From the NCBI GenBank assembly GCA_024291935.2, contig CM044319.1, positions 71,444,001 through 71,508,000 on the forward strand: a DNA stretch of 64,000 bases. Direction: 5' to 3'. The notes under the pieces are model-generated. The model did no database searches, was not told the origin of the DNA, and saw only the letters and a program-made list of their open reading frames with translations. The position numbers were made by a program, and so were the translations under genes. Source of the DNA: Okapia johnstoni (lineage: Eukaryota > Chordata > Mammalia > Artiodactyla > Giraffidae). Positions 48,815-61,412 of this stretch are shown here, one piece after another; position 1 is the stretch's first letter; every line of letters starts with the position of its first letter.

Positions 48815-48997
48815 ATGAAAGTCATGCCCAACTCTTTGTGACCCCAGGGACAATACAGTCCATGGAATTCTCTAGGCCAGAATACTGGAGTAGGTAGCCA
48901 TTCTCTTCTCCAGGAGATCTGCCCAACCCAGGGATCGAACCCAGGTCTCACACACTGCAGGCAGATTCTTTACCCGCTAAGCCACAAGGGAAGCCTC
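48815..48997 (-). mobile_element. Bov-tA SINE with intact B box
   Basis: Reverse-orientation element. The complement of GGTTCGATCCC lies at 48931-48941. Perfect 12-bp duplication aaatgcatataa at 48803-48814 and 48998-49009. Confidence 0.95.
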
Positions 48998-49149
48998 AAA
49001 TGCATATAAGAACAGTAATAAATATAGGTCTTAAATTTTAAAATATATATATATAATTCAAAACTGTGAACAAATTTGATATTATTTAATGCCAATTTCA
49101 GACTATTTTTAGATCTCTTTACATCAGATGTTCCATGCTGTCTTTGGTC

Positions 49150-50490
49150 CTCTGTTTTTCTCTGTCTACTCTTACCCCCTAGTTTTACCCAATTTTATGG
49201 TTGATGATCTCTAAACGATTATTACCTCCAAACTCCTAAACTCCAGATTCATATCCTACTGCCTACTCTGCATCTTCACTTGGATGCCTCACAGACTTCT
49301 CAGATACACATACACAAAGCTTAATATCTGTCTACCTTCCCCATCCTTCCAACAGCCTTTGTCATCTTAGTGGATGTCAATTCATTTTTCCTATTATTCA
49401 GGCCAAAGTCTTGGGGACACTTTTGAATTCCCATTCACATGCCAAAAGCAATCCATCCTATGTGTTCTATCTTTGAAAGGATTATGGATCCAAGCATGTA
49501 TGGCATCCACTGGTATCCTCTGAGCCACCAGCATTCTTTATCAAGATCACTATTATATTTTCTGCTCTTGGTGCCTTCTGGTGTATTCCCAGTTAAGCCT
49601 AGCCCTGATCTTTTAAAAACATAAATCAAGTCATGACACTTAAATTCTTAAGACTGAAATGTCTCCCAAGTCACTCAGAGTAATAAAGTTCTGTAAATAA
49701 TGAGTCAAAACCTGTATCTGTGTTGCCCAGTAGAGCAACCACTAGTCATAGACGTCCACTGAACAACTGAAATATGGCTAGTATGAAATGAGATATGCTA
49801 TCAGTATAAAACAGATTATGAATCTCAAAGATTACATGTTGAAATGAAAACATTTTAGATAAATTGATTTATATTAGCTGTACTATTAAAGCTGAATTTA
49901 CCTGTTTCTTTGTACCTTTTTATTGTGGCTACATGGAAATTGAAAATTACATTTTTATGGCTCTCACTGCAATTCGAATGGACAACTCTGTACTATATGA
50001 TCTGTTCATCATTCCTTTTCTGACTTCTCTTTTTAACTCTAACACCTTGCTCACTCTTTCCAGTTTTGTTGGTCTCTTTGTTGTTCTTTCAGTATGCTGA
50101 GCATGGTCCTACCTCAAGGTGATCAGTGCAATTTTAAGAGCCTGAGTTTCTCTCCTTCTTGATATCGTCTTGGCTGATTTTCTCACTGCCATCAGGTTTC
50201 TGCTCAAGTTCCACCTTCTCAGTTGAGATCACCTCTGATTGACCTATTTAATATGGCGACCCTCCCACTTTTACCCACTTGCATTTTTATTGTTTCTACA
50301 ATACTTTTCACTCCCTAACATACTGTATACTTCATATATTTACCACATTTAATATTTACAGTCTTTCTCACCTTTTCCCAGAATATAAGCACTACAAGTG
50401 CAACCATTTAATTTGCTCACTCCTGTGTCCCATGTAACGAGATAAGTACTGTTACTCAGTAAGAGACCAACAAATGTTTGTTAAACCCTG
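49150..50490 (+). mobile_element. L2 LINE, split by a DNA transposon
   Basis: The left part (ctccagattcatatcctactg, cacttggatgcctcacagac, attcaggccaaagtcttgg, aacataaatcaagtcatgac) and the right part (gtttctgctcaagttccacc, cccagaatataagcactac, ccaacaaatgtttgttaaa) follow the L2 ORF2-to-3' order. The gap at about 49718-49990 holds a DNA transposon. Highly diverged; no intact frame. Confidence 0.72.
49718..49990. mobile_element. Non-autonomous DNA transposon remnant
   Basis: gagcaaccactagtcatag, ttgaaatgaaaacattttag and tattgtggctacatgg resemble the same family as at 38405-38625, here inserted in L2. Confidence 0.5.
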
Positions 50491-51517
50491 TGTCTCTTCA
50501 CTAGCTGTACCTTCACCACTAGGTAGTCAGTGGAGTCCAGAGGATACCTATTTGTAGCCTGCAATCCTCTCGTCTAGATAGATCATCTGCAAACCTCTGT
50601 GAACCCAGAATTTCATTCCTCAAAAGCCCACTCCTCACCAAATATTTATTTAGGGTCAGTGATAGCATCTCTCCCAGTTGTGTTCTGTCCACCAGACAAC
50701 AGACTGTGCCACCAGTGTGAGTACACCTAGGAAGGATGGGGTGGTCCAGGGGCAGATCTTTAAGGGGGAGTGTATAGATCCTGGATGTGTGGGGCAGAGT
50801 GTCCATTCACTTCTGTGCAAGGCCTCTCAAAATATGGATAGAACTAGATGATGTAAGGGCTGCAAGCTGAAGGTCATCGCTCTCTACACCACCATAATCC
50901 TGAGGAGTCCAAAAATTCTAACATTTCACTTGCCTTTCCAGGTTGTTATAAAGATATATCTGTCAAAATGGGAGATAGAACTCATTTCACTGAATAACAG
51001 TGGCTTGATTTATAAATAAATAATAAGCCACACAATATGTAAGTATCCATTTATATTCTTACTCCAGGTCCTAAGGATAAACACACTACCACTGATCACC
51101 ATGACAAGTATAATGATAACAGAACAAAGGTGGCGACAAAGTGGCAAGAGACATGTGAAACTATTCATGTCTGGCATAAAATCGGGAAATCTGAGCGACA
51201 ATAGGAATTCCTGAGACACTGAGCATTTTGGATTGAAGAGATGAATGGGAAAGAGGGGTTAAAGATCAGCAGTCTCATGCATCGTTTGCATGCTACAGTG
51301 TGCTTTAAAACCATACCTGCCTGACATAGTATAGCCGTAGACCCTACGAGTTCTCCTCCAAACACTGCTAAAAATGATTGAGCTATTATTTGTTTGCATT
51401 CTTAAAAGAGAGATCACAAACACTTTTTAACATCACTTGGTCCAAAAGTAAAATTATTTAATTCATTATAAGAACAATTTATTTTTAGCTTATATATAAT
51501 AATTATCAAGTACTCTG
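50491..51517. other. Unique intron sequence
   Basis: No repeat family recognised with confidence. The minus-strand frames at 50519-50806 and 51010-51365 have no known protein features. Confidence 0.5.
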
Positions 51518-51549
51518 GGTTACAATGATGGCACTATGATAAAAGTTGG

Positions 51550-53308
51550 AGATCAGTGCAAAGAAATAGAGGAAAACAATAGAATGGGAAAGACTAGAGA
51601 TATCTTCAAGAAAATTAGAGATACCAAGGGAACATTTCATGCAAAGGTGGGCTCGAAAAAGGATAGAAACAGTATGGACCTAACAGAAGCAGAAGATATT
51701 AAAAAGAGGTGGCAAGAATACACAGAAGAACTGTACAAAAAAGATCTTCACGACCCAGATAATCACAATAGTGTGATCACTCACCTAGAGCCAGATATCC
51801 TGGAATGTGAAGTCAAGTGGGCCTTAGAAAGCATCACTACAAACAAAGCTAGTGGAGTTGATGGAATTCCAGTTGAGCTATTTCAAATCCTAAAAGATGA
51901 TGCTGTGAAAGTGCTGCACTCAATATGCCAGAAATTTGGAAAACTCAGCAGTGGCCACAGGACTGGAAAAGGTCAGTTTTCATTCCAATCCCAAAAAAAG
52001 GCAATGCCAAAGAATCCTTAAACTACCGCACCATTGCACTCATCTCACACGCTAGTAACGTAATGCTCAAAATTCTCCAAGCCAGTCTTCAGCAACACTT
52101 GAACTGTGAACTTCCAGATGTTCAAGCTGGTTTTAGAAAAGGCAAAGGAACCAGAGATCAAATTGCCAACATCCGCTGGATCATTGAAAAAGCAACAGCG
52201 TTCCAGAAAAACATCTATTTCTGCTTTATTGACTATGCCAAAGCCTTTGACTGTGTGGATCACAATAAACTGTGGAAAATTCTTAAAAAGATGAGAATAC
52301 CAGATCACCTGATCTGCCTCTTGAGAAATCTGTTTGCAGGTCAGGAAGCAACAGTTAGAACTGGACATGGAACAACAGACTGGTTCCAAATAGGAAAAGG
52401 AGTACGTCAAGGCTGTATATTGTCACCCTGCTTATTTAACTTATGCAGAGTACATCATGAGAAATGCTGGGCTGGAAGAAACACAAGCTGGAATCAAGAT
52501 TGCCGGGAGAAATATCAATAATCTCAGATATGCAGATGACACCACCCTTATGGCAGAAAGTGAAGAGGAACTAAAAAGCCTCTTGATGAAAGTGAAAGAG
52601 GAGAGTGAAAAAGTTGGCTTAAAGCTCAACATTCAGAAAACTAAGATCATGGCATCTGGTCCCATCACTTCATGGGAAATAGATGGGAAACAGTGGAAAC
52701 AGTGTCAGGCTTTATTTTTTTGGGCTCCAAAATCACTGCAGATGGTGGTTGCAGCCATGAAATTAAAAGACACTTACTCCCTGGAAGGAAGGTTATGACC
52801 AACCTAGATAGCATATTAAAAAGCAGAGACATTACTTTGCCAACAAAGGTCCCTCTGGTCAAGGCTATGGCTTTTCCAGTAGTCATGTATGGATGTGAGT
52901 GTTGGACTGTGAAGACAGCTGAGTGCCGAAGAATTGATGCTTTTGAACTATGGTGTTGGAGAGACTCTTGAGAGTCCCTTGGACTGCAAGTAGATCCAAC
53001 CAGTCCATCCTAAAGGAGACCAGTCCTAGGTGTTCATTGGAAGGACTGATGTTGAAGCTGAAACTCCAATACTTTGGCCCCTCATGCAAAGAGTTGACTC
53101 ATTGGAAAAGACCCTGATGCTGGGAAGGATTGGGGGCAGGAGGAGAAGGGGATGACAGAGGATGAGATGGTTGGATGGCATCACCGACTCGATGGACATG
53201 AGTTTGTGTAAACTCCGGGAGCTGGTGATGGACAGGGAGGCCTGGTGTGCTTCGATTCATGGGGTTGCAAAGACTCGGACATGACTGAGCGACTTAACTG
53301 AACTGATA
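51550..53308 (+). mobile_element. BovB LINE, 1.76 kb, with reverse transcriptase remnant
   Basis: 5'-truncated downstream of the endonuclease. It contains reverse transcriptase motifs FIDYAKAFD, VRQGCILSP and YADD (52529-52540), the C-terminal tail and the 3' terminus (ttaactgaactga). Several frame lesions compared with the usual reading: a base change in length near 51930, a two-base loss near 52443, a one-base loss near 52686 and a two-base loss near 52960. It is therefore inactive. Possible imperfect duplication ggttacaatg / ggttataatc at about 51518 and 53309. Antisense to ERBB4. The frames at 51536-52021, 51925-52521 and 52457-52971 are fragments of it. Confidence 0.95.
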
Positions 53309-53310
53309 GG

Positions 53311-54930
53311 TTATAATCAATATTATCAATCCTTTGGCTAAAACATGTTATAATATCCATCATTCTTCCTAACAAACTCATGATTAACTCAAACTCACCT
53401 AGGAATTGGATCTTTTTTAATAAAAACTGTGAAAATATATTGGCTTATCATAAGATAGAAGGTCACAGGGATGGGATTATTAGAGCAAACACAGGTGAAG
53501 CACACTCAGGAAAAAGAAGAGGTTTATAAGCAAAGACACAATGTCAGCAGAAATTCTGCAGTGTTTATTAGAGGGATAAACTCTTTGTAGCTATTAACTG
53601 AAAAGGATGCACCACTTGGCATCAGCTTTTTGGCTGCACATTAGCAGAGGCTACATATAACCTGCAAATAATGAAGGCTCTAGTCTAAAAAGTGTTATAG
53701 ATATGAGTAAAGAACAACAGTGAACATATAAAGATTAACTAATCATAGAAAAGGGTGCTCCAAGTGTCTTTAGCCACATGAGAAAGTAAGATATAGCTAA
53801 GAACATCTTTGCATTCACATATTATTTAATGTATGTATGCATGTGTATATCTTTGAATTAATTGCATTGTAAAATGTATGTACTTCTCATTCCAGAGGGT
53901 GGAATTCTTAGAAACAGTTTTACTAACTTCATGAAAAGTCAGGTTAAAGACAATAGTTACTCCTTTGACCAGATTCTGGGACTGGAGGGATTTACTGATT
54001 TAATTGAGATTTTTGTGTCTAAAATGAATCTCTTTCATTATCCATGCTGCTTATTTATTACACTCTGGTTTTGCAAAATAATACACGTAACTTAAACATT
54101 AGCTTAACAAATAATTATTCTGCTATGGGAGCACTGGGGTATCATGGTATGTTCATGTTGAGAAACCATATGTTCAAACCATTTTGAACAAAGCCATGCA
54201 TGAGTAGGTGATACCTAATTTATTCATGACAAATTTTCTGATAATAATGATGGTGGAGATCCTATTCACCTCATCCCAAACATCCCTTCTGCCTACCCAG
54301 CTAATTATGTAAATATTAGGAGAAGAAAGGTTATAGAAAATCTCTCAGTCCAAAATTTATTGCTCTAGCTTTTTATATCTGGAAGGTCTCACGGAACCAA
54401 GTAATTTTTAAAGAATTATAGGAGATGAATATAAAATGTTATATTTAAAAGCCACAAATATGGCTTGAATTTGTCCTAGCTTCTTTTTGTTTGTTTTGTT
54501 TTGTTTTTGTTTGTTTTCTGGAATTTACAGTCACATTCTTGTGGGTATTCTTAATACCCTGCCATGAACAATTATCTTGAAACATCTCAGTAGGACACTC
54601 CACTGCTGATGACACGAGCTACAAGGCATATTGATTGCAAACAAAATTATAAGAAGAGACTTAGTAATGGCAAGATTGCTTAATGCTGAAAAAGAGCCAG
54701 CAACATATTTTTGAGTTAATATTGGCAGGTCACTAAGCAATGTGGGTAAAAAGTCAAGAGATATCTAAGTGCCAATTAAGCTCACAATGTCTGATAAGGT
54801 CAAATAATCATGTTAGTTATCCATTGTTCCTCTCCTTTCAGCCACTAGAAAGAATGTGAGCAGCATGGGCCTTTCACTTTCTAAAAACTATTTAAATACT
54901 AAAGACTATTTTGAAACATATGGACTTATC
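53311..54930. other. Unique intron sequence
   Basis: No exon or repeat recognised; TTTTG/TTTGT run near 54485-54520. Confidence 0.5.
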
Positions 54931-54943
54931 TAACAACTTCCCC

Positions 54944-54945
54944 AG

Positions 54946-55032
<87 letters not shown>
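54944..55032. repeat. Compound microsatellite (TA)n(GA)n
   Basis: About 20 TA units followed by about 22 GA units with one AAAGA interruption. Confidence 0.97.
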
Positions 55033-55084
55033 AAATTAAACATATGGTAAGAAATGTGAGCTCAACTGCCCAGCAAACCTGAGC

Positions 55085-55255
55085 TGTGCCTTCCAAGTTT
55101 GTGGTCTTGACCAAGTTGTTTATCCTATCTGAGCTTCAGTTTCTTCATCTTAAAAAGTAAATAGCAAATACCTCTCTTATAAAGGTGTTATAAAGAATAG
55201 AAGATATAAGGAAAATGTCTGTAAGAGTTCAACAAATGCTAACTATTATAAATAA
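55085..55255 (+). mobile_element. MIR SINE
   Basis: ttgaccaagttgtttatcc, cttcagtttcttcatctta, ggtgttataaagaatag and caacaaatgctaactattat follow the MIR order. Confidence 0.78.
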
Positions 55256-56730
55256 TGTTATCTTTGTTAATAGCTAAGGGAGATGAACTATCTGTGGACA
55301 ATCAGAGCTGAAGACAAAAATAAGAACCATTGCTTCTAATTTCTTTGTCATGTGGTCTTTGGTTTGTTTATATCTTACTTCTTCAACTTCTGATTTATTC
55401 CTAAATTACAGAATTAGTTCCTTATATTGTTTCTGGGTATGTTATGGCCATTAGTACAGACTCTGGCACTGAACAGATGGCTGTTGAATTAAAAAGTAGA
55501 ACGCAGTGTTTAAGGTCTTTTTAGCTATTGTTTTTCACTGAAAATGATTCTATGAAATTTCTGATAATTAAAAATAAAACATTATTTGAACAGCACAATC
55601 ATGACTGTGTCCAAGGACCACAATTGTAAATAGAAATCATTAGAATGCATCAGAAAAGAGAAAACTCAGGCTCTGGTTCTGGTTCAGTTATGTTTAGTCC
55701 TAGGAAACTGCCTATTTTGTCAACTGAAGACTGAATGTCTACCAATATTCACCCACAGATATCCCTCTCCTTGCGGTGTAAGCTGCTGCTGACTAAAACT
55801 GATTTTTATTGTCAGTGTATGCTTCCAAAGAGACTTTGTTTGAGTGAATACTACTGACAATCATTACACCTGTAAATGCTTAAAAACACATCTAATCCAA
55901 GGAACAATTTGATATCCATGCCATTTGATGATGGAAATAAAAAGAAATGGAAAAATGAAAGAAATTTGACCAACTTCTCATACCATATTAGCAGTAAACC
56001 TAGGGGGGGGGGGAAATGCATGGTTTGTTTTGAAAGACAGAAATTTATAACCATTTTTTCTTACATAGTACTTTAAGAAAAAAAAATGTGAAAACTGCAG
56101 TTATATACTTCCCAGGATTTGGTTGCCATTCAACCAAAAATTAGAAGAGATTGTGCTGATTCACTGGGCTTTCCATTTACCTTCAGATGATTCCAGAAAA
56201 ATCAATCTTTATTGTTTCTAAATCTCTATTGCATTTCACAACTCTTATAACCACTGTTCCTTTTTTTATTTGAAACAATTCCCTTATTCTTTAATTATAG
56301 TTGATTTTCTCTAATTTGGTACTTAGTGAGAATAGTGAATAGTTCCTTAAATATTCCTTCATTTACCTTAAAATTCAGGTGATTGCAGTACCTCACAATT
56401 TCTGAATATTTAATCAGGGTTTAGGGACAATTTTGCACACATTAAAAATAATAATACATTCTTGGATAAATGCATAAAATGCTATTTTCTAGTTTTTTTC
56501 CTACTCAAATTATATACCAAATCTTTGTTATTTTTCTTTAATATAAGCATCTTTGAAAATACACCTGTCTATTTTTGTTGACTTTCTGTAGCAAGTCAAA
56601 ATAGTTCTGAATTCTTAACTTCTACTCTAGTGTCTCTAATGTACTCACACTCAATTAGATATCCTACACAAGTATTTCAAACTGACATTTTAATATTCTT
56701 TATAATTATTTAAAATATGCAAAGCTATTG
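55256..56730. other. Unique AT-rich intron sequence
   Basis: No exon or repeat recognised; a G9 run lies at about 56004-56012. Confidence 0.5.
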
Positions 56731-57514
56731 AGATTTATTGTTTCTGGATCAAGATGTGGACTGGGAAGATCCTGAGTTTGTTCCCTTTTGTGGACCCACT
56801 GAAACTACAACTATATACACAACAATTATCTCTCAAAACTACCTGAAGGCTAGCAGAACAGGTCTTCCACAACTAAGGATATAGAGAAAAGGACACATTG
56901 AGATAGGTAGGTTGGGCAGAGATGTGGTCTGATCAGAACTCTCACTCTTGGTGTGGCCATGCATAACTAGTGGTATATCACAACCATGAAGCTTGCCCCT
57001 GTGAAGCAAGGGACCTGATCCCCACATAAAGCGTTCTAGCCTGGGCTTGCACTGGGAAGATAAAACTCCATAACACTGACTTTAAAAATCAGCAGAGCTT
57101 ACATCTGGAAGAGCAGGAGGACTATGTGGAACCAAGACTCAACTCTTGAAGGGATTGCACATGAACATCATAGCAAACTAAAACCAAAATCCTACACTAC
57201 ATACACAAAACATAAATTTTTTAAAAATGCAAATATACCACTAAAGAAAAGTCATCAAACTGCAAGGGAATAGGATAAAAGGAGGATAAAGGAACAGAGA
57301 ACAAGTATAAAATCAATCAGAAAACAACCAAATGGCAAAAAGTATACCTATAAAAAATTATGTTAAATATAGACTAAATGCCCCAGTCAAAAGACTTAAG
57401 GTGGCTGAATGGAGGAAAAAAAGAAAAAGAAAACTAACTAACGATTCCACCCCCACAAAAGAAGTGCTCATATATGAGCAGCTTATACAAAACTCATTTC
57501 AGATCTAAATACAC

Positions 57515-57536
57515 ACACACACACACACACACACAG
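57515..57536. repeat. (AC)n run inside L1
   Basis: About 11 AC units where L1 reads AGACACACACAG, i.e. a microsatellite grown from L1 sequence. Confidence 0.85.
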
Positions 57537-57622
57537 AGTAAAAGTGAAAATATGGACAAAAGATACCTCATGCAAAGGGAATCAAAAAGAGAACTAGAAT
57601 AACAATATTTATATTAGACAAA

Positions 57623-57896
57623 CGGAGAAGGCAATGGCAACCCAATCCAGTACTCTTGCCTGGAAAATCCCATGGATGGAGGAGCCTGGTAGGCTGCAGT
57701 CCATGGGGTCACCAAGAGTCGGACACAACTGAGCGACTTCACTTTCACTTTTTACTTTCATGCATTGGAAAGGAAATGGCAACCCACTCTAGTACTCTTG
57801 CCTCAAAAATCCCAGGGACAGGGAGCCTGGTAGGGTGCTGTCTATGGGGTCACACAGAGTCAGACATGACTGAAGTGACTTAGCAGCAGCCCCAGC
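57623..57896 (+). mobile_element. Bov-A2 SINE nested in L1
   Basis: Dimer from cggagaaggcaatggcaacc to gacttagcagcagccccagc. Perfect 12-bp duplication of L1 sequence, atattagacaaa, at 57611-57622 and 57897-57908. Confidence 0.96.
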
Positions 57897-58723
57897 ATAT
57901 TAGACAAAATACAATTTAAAACAAAGACTCTAACAAGAGACAAAGAGGGATATTACATAATGATAAGGGTTCAATCTAACAAGAAGTGTAACACTTGTAA
58001 ATATTTATACACCCAACACAGAACCTAAAGGAAGAAAATATAAAGGTATGAATAGAGATTTTATAGCATTAATAATAAAATAATAGAGGGCTGACCTACA
58101 TCAATGGATAGATTATCCAGACCAAAAAACAAAAAGGAAACATTGGACTTAATTGACACACTATATCATAAAAAGGTAATAGATATATGTAGAACATTCC
58201 ACCCTAAAATAGCAGAAAAAAACATTACTTTCAATTGAACAAGAAACCTCCAGCACAGATCACATGTTAGGCAACTAAGCAATCCTCTTTAAATATAAGA
58301 TTGAAATCATAGCAAGTATCTTTTTCAACCACAAAAGTGTGAAACTAGAAAGCAATTTCAAGAGGGAAAAAAATAAAGACAATGGCTAAGCAACATACTG
58401 TTAAATAACTAGTGAGTCAATGAGGACGTTAAAGAGGAAACTTAAAAAAAAATGTTGAGACAAATGAAAGTGGACACAACATTCCAATATCTACAGAACA
58501 CAGCATTACTAGCTTTGAGAAGAAAGTTTATAAAAAATCAGGTCTTCCTCAAGAAACATGAATTATTTCAAATTAACAATCTAACATGTCTAAACTAAAA
58601 TAAAAAGAATAAGCAAAGCCAGATATAGTAGAAGGAAAGATCTAATAAAGATCAGAGCTGAAAAAAAATGAAATAGAGATTTAAAAATCTTATAGAAAAG
58701 ATCAATAAAATTCAGGGGAGGTG

Positions 58724-59010
58724 GTCTTCTCTGATAGCTCAGCTGGTAAAGAATCCACCTGCAATGCAGGAGACCCCAGTTCAATTTCTGGGTTGGGAAG
58801 ATCTGATGGAGAAGAGATAGGCTACCCACTCCAGTGTTCTTGGGCTTCCCTGGTGGCTCAGTTGGTAAAGAATCTGCCTGCAATGTGGGAGACCTGGGTT
58901 TGATCCCTGAACTGGGAAGATCCCCTGGAGAAGGGAATGGCCACCCACTCCAGGATTCTGACCGGGAGAATTCTTTGGGCCACAAAAAGTTGGACATGAC
59001 TGAGAGACTT
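58724..59010 (+). mobile_element. Double-headed Bov-tA SINE nested in L1
   Basis: A first tRNA head with a short Bov-A start (tctctgatagctcagctggt to ccactccagtgttctt, to about 58846) is followed by a second head (gggcttccctggtggctcag) with a Bov-A part ending gacatgactgagagacttcc. The arrangement is a head-to-tail dimer of the 5' region. Confidence 0.88.
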
Positions 59011-60263
59011 CCACTGTTGGTAAAAATAAAAGTGATGAAACTTTGGCAAGACTCATAAGGAAAAAAAAAGAGCTCAACTAATAAAATCAGAAATGAACAA
59101 CAAAATATTGCAAACAACATCATAGAAATATAAAGGATGATATTAGATTACTATACATAATTAAAAGTTAACAAACTGGACAACCCAGAAGAAAATAAAA
59201 ATTCCTAGAAACAGATAATCTTCTAAGACTAAATCATGCAAAAATAGAAAGTCTGAACAGAACAATCACTAGTAATAAGATTGAATCAGTAATCAAAAAC
59301 TTAAAATAAAGATAAGTATAGGAACCAAAGTCTTCATGACAGAATTCCACCAGACAATTATAGAACAGTCAATATCTATCCTTCCCAAACCTTTCAAAAA
59401 ATATAGAAGATAAACACTTTCAAATTCCTTCCATTACTCCAATAGAAAAAACAAAGACACTACAAAAAATAAAATTACAGGTAAATATCTCTAGTGAATA
59501 AAGACAAACATTTTTTTCAACACTATATTAACAAACCAAATCGAACAAATTTCAGGGAGGCGTGGATGATTTAATACTGCAACTCAGTCAATACAACACA
59601 CCACATTAGCAAAAGGAAGGAAGAAAAAAAGTCACATCATCATCTCAATAGACACTGAAAAAGCATTTGACAAAATTCAACATTCGTTCATGATAAGAAC
59701 TCTCATTAATGTTAGTACAGAGGAAACATATCTCAGCATAATAAAAGCCATTTGAGAAACCCACAACTAACATCATACTCAACAGGGGAAAGTTAAAATT
59801 TCCCCTCTAAAATCAGGAAAAAGACAAAGACTATTATTTTCACCACTCCTATTTAACACAGTATTGGTAGTATACTAGCCACAGCAATTGGAAGTAAAAG
59901 GCATCCAAATTGAGAGAAGAAAAGGAAGAAGTAAAACTGGCATTTGCAACTGTTATTTGCATATGGCATGTTATTATATATAGAAAATCTTAAAGTCTCC
60001 ACTAAAAAAAAAAAAACCTATTAGAATTAATACACAAAATCAGTTAAGTTTCAGGATACAAAATTAATATACAGAAATTTGTTGCTTTTTACATAATAAA
60101 AATGAACTATGAGAAAGAGGAAACAAGAAAACAATCATATTTACAATTTCATCAAAAAGAGAAGAATTTCTAGGAACAAACAACAGGAGAGGGAAAAAAC
60201 ATATAATGTGAAAACTCTAAGACACTGATGAAGGGAGTTGAAGATGATATTAAGAAATAGAAG

Positions 60264-60471
60264 GATGTCAGTCCTGTTGAACTCTTTGTGATTCCATGAA
60301 CTGTAGCCCACCAGGCTCCTCCATCCATGGGACTTTTTTGCAGCAAGAATACTAAAGTGGGTTGCCATTTTCCCCTCAGGGGATCTTCCAAACCCAAGGA
60401 TTAAACTCACATCTCCTGCATCTCCTGAATTACAGGTGAATTTCTTATAGCTGAGCCACTGAGGAAGTCCT
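60264..60471 (-). mobile_element. Bov-tA SINE nested in L1
   Basis: Reverse-orientation element (gatgtcagtcctgttgaactc to tgagccactgaggaagtcc), fairly diverged, so older than the other two inserts. Confidence 0.9.
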
Positions 60472-61349
60472 CATGTACTGGAAGAATTTTGAATTTCCAT
60501 ACTACACAAAAGGAGGCAAGACCATACAATGGAGAAAAGATAATCTCTTCAATAACTGGTGGTGGTAAATATAAGATCAGAAACCATAAAATTCCTATAG
60601 GAAGTTATAGGAAATTATATATAAATCTTTGACATAAATCATAGCAACAATTTGTTTGGATATGTTGCCTAAGGCAAAGTGAACCAAAACAAAATGAACA
60701 AATGGGACCTAACTACACTTAAAAGATTTTGAAAATAAAAATAAAACTTAACAAAACAAAAAGACAACCTACTTAATTGAAGAAAATATTTGTCAATTAT
60801 ATGGCTAATAAGAATTTAATATTCATAATATTAAAGAGCTCATGCAGCTCAATAACTAATAAATAACTCAATTTAAAAAATACAGTAGAAGACCTGAATA
60901 GGCATTTTTCCAAAGAAGGTATAAAGATGGCCAATAGGCACATAAAAAGATGCTCAACATTGCTAATAATCAGAGAAATGCAAATCAAAACCACAATGAG
61001 ATATTATTTCATACTTGTCAGAATGACTATCATGAAAAAGTCTACAAACAACACATGTTGGTGAAGATGTGGAGAAAAAGGAACTCACATACACTGTTGA
61101 TAGGTGTGTCAATTTGAGGAACAACTATGGAAAACACTAAGGAGGTTCCTCAAAAATGTAAACATATAACTACCATATAATCAAGGATTTCCACTCCTGG
61201 GTATACATCTGAAGAAAACACAAACACTATTTTGAAAAGATACATACACCCCAATGTCCATGAAAGCATGAGTTACAGTCACCAAGACATGGAAGAAAAC
61301 TAAGTGTCTAGTGTCCATCAACAGATAAATGGATAAAGAATATGTGGTA

Positions 61350-61412
61350 TATATACACACATGTATGTATACATATATGTACCTATATACATCTGCATAC
61401 AGATACATAAAC
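61350..61412. repeat. Low-complexity TATG/TATA expansion inside L1 3' region
   Basis: Between gtggtatatatacac and aaaggaatattactcagcc, where L1 normally has only a few bases, there are about 60 bases of impure TATG, TACA and GATA repeats. Confidence 0.75.

Noticed and set aside
54926..55114. Minus-strand frame with Ser-Leu and Ile-Tyr repeats resembling a membrane protein
   Set aside because: It is the translated GA and TA microsatellite.
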